DNA from: Podochytrium sp. JEL0797 | Taxonomy: Eukaryota > Chytridiomycota > Chytridiomycetes > Chytridiales > Chytriomycetaceae | Length of the DNA: 14,799 nt | Direction: 5' to 3' | Assembly: GCA_027596195.1 (NCBI GenBank) | Contig: JADGJG010000647.1 | Span: 1 to 14,799 of the forward strand | Program-made: the position numbers and the translations under genes | Part shown: positions 9,305-14,799 of the stretch, in pieces | How the letters are laid out: every line of letters starts with the position of its first letter | Numbering within the stretch: position 1 is the stretch's first letter | Notes under the pieces: generated by a model | Told to the model about the DNA's origin: nothing | Seen by the model: the letters and a program-made list of their open reading frames with translations, nothing else | Databases searched by the model: none

Positions 9305-10003
9305 ATGCAACCCATCTTGCACTTCACGGACTTCCTAGCAGCTTTCGATATCCCATGCTTCAGAACATTATTTGCGCATATACAAACTCAACTCGGCATC
9401 CCAAACTTCAGGCCCGGAACTGGTGGTGACGATGGAGGAACGGGAGGTGGTGGACCGGAGGGTGGAATGGGGAGTGATGATGATAATAATGGAGGAACAG
9501 GGACAAATGTGACAGATATTGGACCAAGTAATGGTGGAAGGGACGCGGATGGAAATGGAGGCATGGGGAAACAAATCGATGGAGGCAATGGAAACTTAAA
9601 TCCTTATCGAACACAGCCACCATCAAAACAGCGGAAAAATCGGCCAAAGGGATCGCAACGGAACTTCAAACTCCAGGCGGCATCGCTAGAAATCAAAGAT
9701 TTGCAGCCAAAGATCACCGCCGAAAAATCCGCCTCCAAGTGGAAAATCAACCAACGAAAGCACTACCATCTACAAACCAAACTCAAATCCTCACACCGGA
9801 ATAATCACAACCAAGTTACACGACTCGACAATGGCCATCCATCACCGGAATTCGCTTCTTCAACACCCAAACACCAAGACCAAACCGCTCTCAACAAACC
9901 CTCAAGAACAAGATCATCACCAACACGTCGGAACAAGAAACAACAAGAGGCATCACCTTTCAAGAAAATTCAACCGCTATGGGACTCGCAAAATCAATCA
10001 TGA
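9305..10003 (+). CDS. Hypothetical Gly/Asp/Asn-rich protein, possibly frameshifted
   Basis: A 232-codon ATG frame ending at TGA 10001-10003. Residues about 38-100 are a low-complexity Gly/Asp/Asn/Thr tract; the rest is basic and rich in Gln, Lys, Ser and Pro. No domain is recognised. From about 9604 a second frame (starts at 9604, 9607 and so on) looks at least as coding-like: it runs with regular GCC/ACC/ATC/AAA codons to a TAA at 9802-9804, then stays open from 9805 to 10155. A frame change near 9600 (indel or unrecognised intron) would join the Gly-rich part to this second frame. The annotated end is therefore doubtful. Confidence 0.35.
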   Translation: MQPILHFTDFLAAFDIPCFRTLFAHIQTQLGIPNFRPGTGGDDGGTGGGGPEGGMGSDDDNNGGTGTNVTDIGPSNGGRDADGNGGMGKQIDGGNGNLNPYRTQPPSKQRKNRPKGSQRNFKLQAASLEIKDLQPKITAEKSASKWKINQRKHYHLQTKLKSSHRNNHNQVTRLDNGHPSPEFASSTPKHQDQTALNKPSRTRSSPTRRNKKQQEASPFKKIQPLWDSQNQS

Positions 10004-10155
10004 GGCTCGCAATGAAAACTCGCACACCTCACATCACACGCAGGGCCCACCAGCCAATCCTTGACTGGTGGGCCCGTGAATTATCTCATCAGGCTGTTGT
10101 AGAAAAATGGAGGAAAGGGGAATCGATCGGAACTTTTTTGGAAATTCAAGTTTAA
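9805..10155 (+). other. Alternative open frame overlapping the hypothetical gene
   Basis: 117 codons without a stop, ending TAA 10153-10155, in line with the frame upstream that stops at 9802-9804. Its last part (ILDWWARELSHQAVVEKW and FLEIQ) reads like a globular or helical protein rather than low-complexity sequence. No family is recognised. It may be the true C-terminus of the preceding gene or an old exon. Confidence 0.3.
10043..10075. repeat. Strong hairpin (11-bp perfect arms)
   Basis: GGGCCCACCAG at 10043-10053 and CTGGTGGGCCC at 10065-10075 are perfect inverted arms. Inside, after one mismatch, three more base pairs can form, leaving a 3-nt loop. It lies within the open frame 9805-10155. 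Confidence 0.85.
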
Positions 10156-10212
10156 TTTTATTTGTTGTTTATTCTAGTTTATTAAACTACGTAGCCCCCT
10201 AAATACAGACTT

Positions 10213-10614
10213 GGCGAGCGGAACTTCCTCTTCGTTGTCATTGTCATTGACTGGCAGACATGCGATCAGCTGGATAGTGTCAAACGATGAACAGACAACA
10301 CGGTTGGAGAAGGGAGTCATGCTGCTTTTGTTGACAGAGTATACTTTAAATTGCTGCGGGGCTGATCGTGTGCGCGAAAAATTTCATTCCATCTCCAAGA
10401 CATTTAAGAACAAGAGTGAGTCAAGATTGCGTCGGATTCTCAAGCCAATATTCACAGACACATCGCGTATGTGCATGAAATGAGTGTTAAACGAGAAGAT
10501 TTCGTGGAAATCTTGGACAATGGGAGAGAGGAGGGAGAAAATTTTTCTGACGTGACCTGCTGCGAACTCGAAAATAAACCCAGCACATTAAAAGGGGTCT
10601 ATTTTCAATCTTAA
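10213..10614 (+). pseudogene. Eroded unidentified gene fragment
   Basis: One frame (phase of 10213) contains coding-like pieces separated by stops: NFLFVVIVIDWQTCDQLDSV near 10222-10281, HAAFVDRVYFKLL near 10316-10357, and an uninterrupted 64 codons from 10420 to the TAA at 10612-10614 (SVKREDFVEILDNGREEG). Between the latter two, another frame is the open one. Candidate splice sites (GTGAGT at about 10415, CAG at 10457) do not restore phase. I read this as a decayed gene of unknown function; an undiscovered intron pattern is the alternative. Confidence 0.3.
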
Positions 10615-11090
10615 TTCGAGATTGCACTGCAAGTTGGCAGATGGGCAAAACCATTCCAACCCACATAAACTACTCACTTGTCCCATCCTCTCCAAAACGC
10701 ATCAAGCAGCCTCTTCCAAAAGTCCTTCAATCAATACGCCTTCAGTTTCATCTTGTGAGGGGATAGGGGGGTTATTCGTTGCATGCGAAAAAAAAATCGT
10801 TGGCGGATCAACCAAGTGGATTTTCTCGACACGGTTGCATATAGACAGTAGAGGGAGTGAAGAAAGGAGGAATAGACGGGAATAGAACAAACTCAGGTTT
10901 TTGGAGCTGCAGGATTTGGGGAAGCGTGTATTTGCGAAATGATATCCGGGAATCCACAGGGCCCAGTCGATCCGCATGATATCCAGTTTTTTTTCGGTGC
11001 TTTTTCGGGCTGTCAATTGGCTGACTGCTGCAGAAATCTGGATTTCCCACTTTGGTCCCCACTCCCCACACAAGCCAAACAAAAAAAAAT
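10615..11090. other. Gene-free stretch
   Basis: No convincing gene on either strand. It contains several A-runs and T-runs. A minus-strand open stretch from 11082 to 10702 has no recognisable domain and biased composition. Confidence 0.5.
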
Positions 11091-11097
11091 CTCACTT

Positions 11098-11185
11098 TGC
11101 GCACCAGATTTGGCTGCGCACCCCGCATCTGCGCGCGCCCTCCAGATTGCGCACCACATGTTTGAAAATTTAATTAGTGCGCACC
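11098..11185. repeat. Cluster of four TGCGCACC words
   Basis: Identical 8-mers begin at 11098, 11115, 11148 and 11178; a GCGCGCGCC run sits between the second and third. CAGATT is adjacent to two of them. The cluster lies directly 3' (minus sense) of the C2H2 zinc-finger relic. It could be a binding-site cluster or a decayed tandem repeat. Confidence 0.7.
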
Positions 11186-11225
11186 GTGGACTTACACTTA
11201 GGGCAATTATTAGGCAATTATTCAC

Positions 11226-11624
11226 CGTGTGCGACATGACATGAATCCTCAACGAACACGCCACCGTATACGCCGAATCACACCCTTCATACACGCAGTG
11301 AAACGGTCTCTCATTTGTGTGGGTCATGAGATGGACGTTGAAAAAAATAATGTTAAATATAAGAAAATTCATTCGCCCCTCACTTACTCCTTTGTGCGAA
11401 AACCTTCGCAAGCACTGCAATCACTCGTAATAATTCTCCAGAATTCCCGGCTCAGCTTCGGAGAGGTTTTCCATGGCGGGTCGTCTTGCGTTGGCAGACG
11501 AAATGATAGAAACTTTTGGATCGACGGTCAGGTCAACGGTGGGGTTCGCGCGAGACGACAATGTTTTTTCTTGTTTGATTTTTGACAGGTGGGGTCGGGC
11601 GCAAATTCGCGCGTTGACAAACAA
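11226..11624 (-). pseudogene. C2H2 zinc-finger gene relic
   Basis: From ATG 11624 a 67-codon stretch runs to TGA 11423-11421, then the same frame continues. Finger 1 reads YYE, stop, LQC, RRFSHKG, and after an intron-like insert NVHLMTH. Finger 2 is complete: HTNERPF linker, C-x4-C-x12-H-x3-H (HCVYEGC to HVMSH). The TGA sits exactly where the first zinc-binding Cys of finger 1 is expected (TGC/TGT to TGA). A GTAAGT donor after SHKG marks a likely former intron, but the 3' side is a T-run followed by CAAC with no AG, so the acceptor seems lost; the insert itself has no stop. After finger 2 a GTGAAT could be a donor, but no further finger follows. The original was probably a DNA-binding transcription factor. 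Confidence 0.65.
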
Positions 11625-11673
11625 CGCGCAATTCTCTCTTCTTTTTATTCAGTCATAGAAACAATAACAAAGT

Positions 11674-13661
11674 TCATAAGTCTCCCTCGACCTTGACCTC
11701 TTCCTCCACATGAACCTTTGAGTTCTTGCGCTGCCAAATGAATGGCACCAAAGCCAGCATCATGGCCAAAAACGGAAGAAGCGACAAGAACGCAAACTTG
11801 AACGCTTGGCTCACACCTTCAGTCAATTGATCGCCCGCGTCAAGGAAGAGTGGAGCATGTGCGGGATCCGCAACCGCAGCGTGCTTCAGCATTTCCGACA
11901 AGGTGAGATACTGAGAAATACTTGCTGGGTATCCAAGAGCTTGCAAGGCTTGGATGGCTTGCTGAAGCTCGACAAACGATGAGGTCTTGGCAACGATGAG
12001 GTTGTTGATGATGGTTCCAATTAAGGCAATTCCAACGTTTCCGCCTATATTGGTGGCACTTGTCGAAAGCCCAGTGGCGATGGGCGTCAAATGACTTGGG
12101 GCAGCAACTTGGAAAGCGGAAATGCGCATCTGGAGGACGAGCCCTGAACCAAATCCCATGAGAACGAGGGCCACGAGAATTTGAGCGAACGAGGAGCTTT
12201 TGGTAAGAAAGGAAACCATAACCGTTCCAGCGGCCCAGACGAACGGACTTGTGAGAAAGAAGGATCCATAATGGCCAGTCTTGGAAAACGCGATTCCCGT
12301 GGCGATTGTAACAATGATGAACATGATGAATACAGGGAGAGACATGACACCAGCCATAATTGGGGAGTAGCCAAAGATGAATTCGAACAAGAAGCTGTGG
12401 GTGAGTGTTGGGTCAACAAACTAAATAATGCAGAATGAAGTGAAATCTACTCACGAAATGTAGTATGTCCCAGTGAACGCCATCGCCCCAATACAAAAGG
12501 ATATTCCAACAAATGCCAAAATCATTGGGTTTCCAAACACTTCCGTTGGGATGAGCGGCTCCTTCGCAACGCGCATCTCGACATACACAAAGGCCGCCGA
12601 CAAAATAGGAAAGAGGCAAAACAACACAATCACTTGGATGGAGTTCCAGTCCCAAGTGGAACCGCCGAGTTGCAAGGGCACGTCGAGTGCCATGAGAGCA
12701 GCCAGAAGGACCACAGATCCGAGGACATCGACGCGCTTTGCTTGCTCCTTGAGAGAAACGATTCTTTTTGGTTCGTTCAAGAACATGATGACGGACGCTG
12801 TGGAGTGCAATATTTAGCGGACGTGAGGGAGCCAACGCGTGCCCAAACTCACTGACAGTCACAACCCCAATCGGAATATTGATCCAGAAACATACTCTCC
12901 AATCGAAATCCGTAGTAAACCAACCCCCCAAAATCGGTCCCAGCATGTTCCCCATCCCCATCATGGCCCCAACACCGCCCATGAATTTTCCTACACAAGC
13001 AACAATCGTCAAAATCAATGCAAAAGCGTCGAACCAACTCACCCCTCTCCTTTTCGGACGTGATATCGGCCACAATAATGTACGCGAGCGGAAGCAAACC
13101 GCCGCCCCCGATTCCAGAGATGGCACGACCCAAAATCAACACTTCCATACTCTTGGCAAGAGCGCAAATCAACGATCCGATTTCAAACACAACGAGTGCA
13201 AACACCATGACCCATTTGCGCCCAAAAATGCCGGCAAATTTGCCATACACTGCAAAACAAGTGCGAAACAAGTCAAAAAAAAATGTGGGAAATAACGGTG
13301 AAATAAACGGCGAGCATACACTGTGCGGAAAGACGCGAAAGTAAGCGGTGAACCGGAAATTGATAGCGCAAATTAATAAACTTACTATGCCCAGTGGTGC
13401 CGCACACAACATGTACGCACTCCCCGCCCAAGGCAACAGCTCCTGTCGCCCTAGATCAATCAGAATCGCAGAAAGAGCCGGAGAGATTATGGATGAATCC
13501 AACGAGAACATGAGCGATGCAAACAGCATCCCAATAAACACGAGGAGGAAGGGGATTCCCGTCAATGGCAGAACGGCTTCTCCACCACCAGAAGGAGCTG
13601 TCAAAGCGGTGGGAGTGTGCACGGTTTTGCTGGTGCTTCGGTCCTCGTTTGTGGCGACCAT
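11674..13661 (-). CDS. MFS exporter of the 14-TM drug:H+ antiporter (DHA2) type
   Basis: A predicted plasma- or vacuolar-membrane proton-driven exporter of drugs or toxic metabolites. Exons are 13661-13386, 13320 (1 nt), 13249-13043, 12990-12853, 12797-12455 and 12394-11674 (TGA). Introns are 65, 70, 52, 55 and 60 nt. The total of 562 codons (561 aa) is the usual length for the family. TM1 carries SLDSSIISPALSAI, the family's LDxTIVxxALPxI position. Motif A follows TM2 as YGKFAGIFGRK (94-104), with Gly replacing the normally conserved Asp. Motif C in TM5 is GMGNMLGPILGG (173-184), typical of exporters. FGYSPIMAGVMSLP and ATGLSTSATNIGGNVGIALIG match the second half. The start ATG follows AAA and is the only good one. 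The substrate cannot be told. A lone transporter without biosynthetic neighbours suggests general detoxification. Confidence 0.9.
13320..13320 (-). other. Putative single-nucleotide micro-exon of the MFS gene
   Basis: In minus sense the order is exon..GGCATA, GTAAGT donor at 13385, CCGCACAG acceptor ending at 13321, a single T, GTATGC donor from 13319, and TTTTGCAG acceptor ending at 13250. Adding the T makes codon TTG (Leu) before YGK and restores frame. Skipping it shifts the frame. Confidence 0.6.
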
Positions 13662-13971
13662 TTTGGCCAGATTTTTTTCAAATCAAATGCCCAGTGTGGC
13701 AGTGCCAATTTTAATCAAAAGGGCGGTATCTCAGCGTCTCTTTTTGACAATTTAACTTCTTTTGAAAAAGGTTAGCAGTTTATTCCCCCATGTGATGCTT
13801 ATAAAAAAATACATAGATCGGATACATAGATCCGGGATCAAAAACCACGAGTTCATCAAAGGGCCCAGGGCCAGTATAAACATACATATACGTTTCTGGC
13901 ATTTGCGCGATCAGCCAAGACTTAGACTATTTTGATTTGGACAAATGGGCTAAAGACCGTTCATCCAGATA
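13662..13971. promoter_or_regulatory. Upstream region of the MFS gene
   Basis: 310 nt between the MFS start and the natural stop of the MYND-type gene, both on the minus strand, so it should hold the former's promoter and the latter's 3' end. It is A/T-rich near the MFS start. A short direct repeat (ATACATAGATCGG then ATACATAGATCCGG) lies at 13809-13835. No other motif is claimed. Confidence 0.4.
13809..13835. repeat. 13/14-nt tandem direct repeat
   Basis: ATACATAGATCGG is followed at once by ATACATAGATCCGG, about 150-175 nt upstream of the MFS ATG. Possible duplicated operator or a plain slippage product. Confidence 0.7.
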
Positions 13972-14799
13972 TTATTTTTCCCTCTTAATCTCGGCGCGAA
14001 TCTGGTCTGCCTCTTCCACGCTTACGACACGAGTCAGATTCTAAAGCTTGACTGAAACGCAGACAGTACTTTCTCCATCAACGGCCACACCCCATCCGCC
14101 TTTGGCAACATCAAAAGCGAGCACGATTGCAAGTTTTTGGTTCCACTCCGGTCTCTGACTCAACCCATCCATAACGACACAATCCCTTATCTTGAGCTCG
14201 TTGAAGGGCCCACAAATGCCCCTGTGGCCTGACCTCCACGGGATTTTCTGGCATTCGCGCGAACAGTACCATATCGGTCTGTCTCCATTCGACGATCACA
14301 TTAACCAAGCGAGCATCTTGAGTGCACACCCATGCATGTTCTTGCAACAATTGGTTTTGCGACATGGAATCCCAAATACGGAGGGCTCTGTGGAACTCGG
14401 CAAACACGGACAATTCCTTGGCGTTGACAGCGTTTTTTCCGAAGTGAATCTGAGTCCGAATCCAGCGAGAGTGAATCCGACCTCGAACACCGAACAAAGA
14501 ATCCCTCTCAATTGCCAAGCCAAAGCCCATACTTCCAAAAACTCAAAATCAAAAACTCGTCCCTTGCTTTTGATTCAAACACGGACCGTTTTGACAAATT
14601 CCATCCAAGGGTGCAAAACCTTGCGGAAGGAGGTCCAAAGAGAAAAGATATCGCTTACGGTCGTACTGATGCGTTCCAAGATCCCAAACCGAGATGCGCA
14701 TTCTACTGTATTTTTTGAAGAAGAAGCGCGTTTCGGAATTGTCAGATATGCAAATCTTTGAGAAAAAAAGAGATGACTCATCTTCCGTTGGCGTTGGCA
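13972..14799 (-). pseudogene. MYND-type zinc-finger gene, 3' part, disrupted
   Basis: Enters from beyond 14799. The first part (14797 down to about 14560) is clearly coding-like (SVWDLGTHQYDRKRY, GFAPLDGICQNGPC). The frame then meets TGA at 14551; the neighbouring frame, one extra base later, continues with Cys-rich sequence (NCPC, IPCRKTNCC) to a 51-nt intron (14279-14329, GTGTGC..ACAG). Downstream is the MYND signature IWYCSRECQKIPWRSGHRGI with the YCxxxCQ..W..GHR..C pattern. A TAG at 14043-14041 stops the frame, yet the same frame continues 22 coding-like codons (VVSVEEADQIRAEIKREK) to TAA 13974-13972, so TAG probably replaced a Gln codon. MYND fingers bind proteins or chromatin partners. 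Two disablements suggest a pseudogene. An overlapping minus-strand frame (14530-14111) is also open and codon-like, so the exact middle is uncertain. Confidence 0.6.

Noticed and set aside
12839..13344. Plus-strand frames across the MFS introns
   Set aside because: Antisense shadows of a clearly identified transporter.
13250..13385. Retention of the 136-nt MFS gap as coding sequence
   Set aside because: The frame is open through it, but it would insert about 45 unrelated residues between TM2 and motif A, and it has good splice signals at both ends.
14543..14551. TGA read as Trp to keep a single frame in the MYND-type gene
   Set aside because: The MFS gene ends naturally at TGA and uses TGG for Trp; a one-base frameshift explains the region and leads to the zinc finger.
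14192..14761. Plus-strand frame of 189 codons
   Set aside because: Longest frame in its area but it lies opposite the MYND-type gene, whose zinc signature and continuing C-terminus are on the minus strand.

Overview
This looks like nuclear DNA of a fungus, most likely an early-diverging (chytrid-like) one. The genes carry many short introns of 49-70 nt with GTRAGT-type donors and CAG/TAG acceptors. The families seen are an integrase-core protein, alpha-kinases, a 14-TM MFS exporter, C2H2 and MYND zinc fingers, and debris resembling a Ty3/gypsy element. Nothing bacterial is visible (no operons or Shine-Dalgarno-led genes), and no tRNA, rRNA or CRISPR array was recognised. The taxonomic guess is inference.

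Layout. 1-2178 (+): a five-exon integrase-like gene with an N-terminal run of CxxC pairs and a complete D, D, E triad; no clear ATG is visible. 2179-3197: non-coding, holding degenerate repeat modules. 3198-4332 (-): alpha-kinase copy 1, lacking its 5' exons and frameshifted. 4333-6761: a repeat-rich spacer with remnants of a gypsy-like integrase C-terminus between two LTR-like promoter stretches. 6762-8978 (-): alpha-kinase copy 2, six exons with consistent splice phases, coding for N-terminal zinc-binding CxxC motifs, an AT-hook and a C-terminal alpha-kinase domain; codon 23 is an in-frame TAA. Copies 1 and 2 lie in a direct segmental duplication of about 1.45 kb (about 2925-4385 and 6500-7930). 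9305-10614 (+): compositionally odd, partly eroded open frames without a recognised family. 11226-11624 (-): a C2H2 zinc-finger relic. 11674-13661 (-): an intact MFS drug/toxin-exporter-type gene that reads correctly only if a single-nucleotide exon is spliced in at 13320. 13972-14799 (-): the 3' part of a decayed MYND-type zinc-finger gene running off the window.

Overall this is accessory, repeat-rich sequence where duplicated and decaying genes sit beside one healthy transporter. The strongest observations are the 1-nt exon in the MFS gene, the zinc-finger/AT-hook/alpha-kinase architecture with its truncated tandem copy, and recurring in-frame stops inside otherwise well-preserved frames. 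Three of those stops fall at probable Gln or Cys codons. They may mean parallel decay or, less likely, recoding. All splice junctions are inferred by eye from consensus sites and reading frame.
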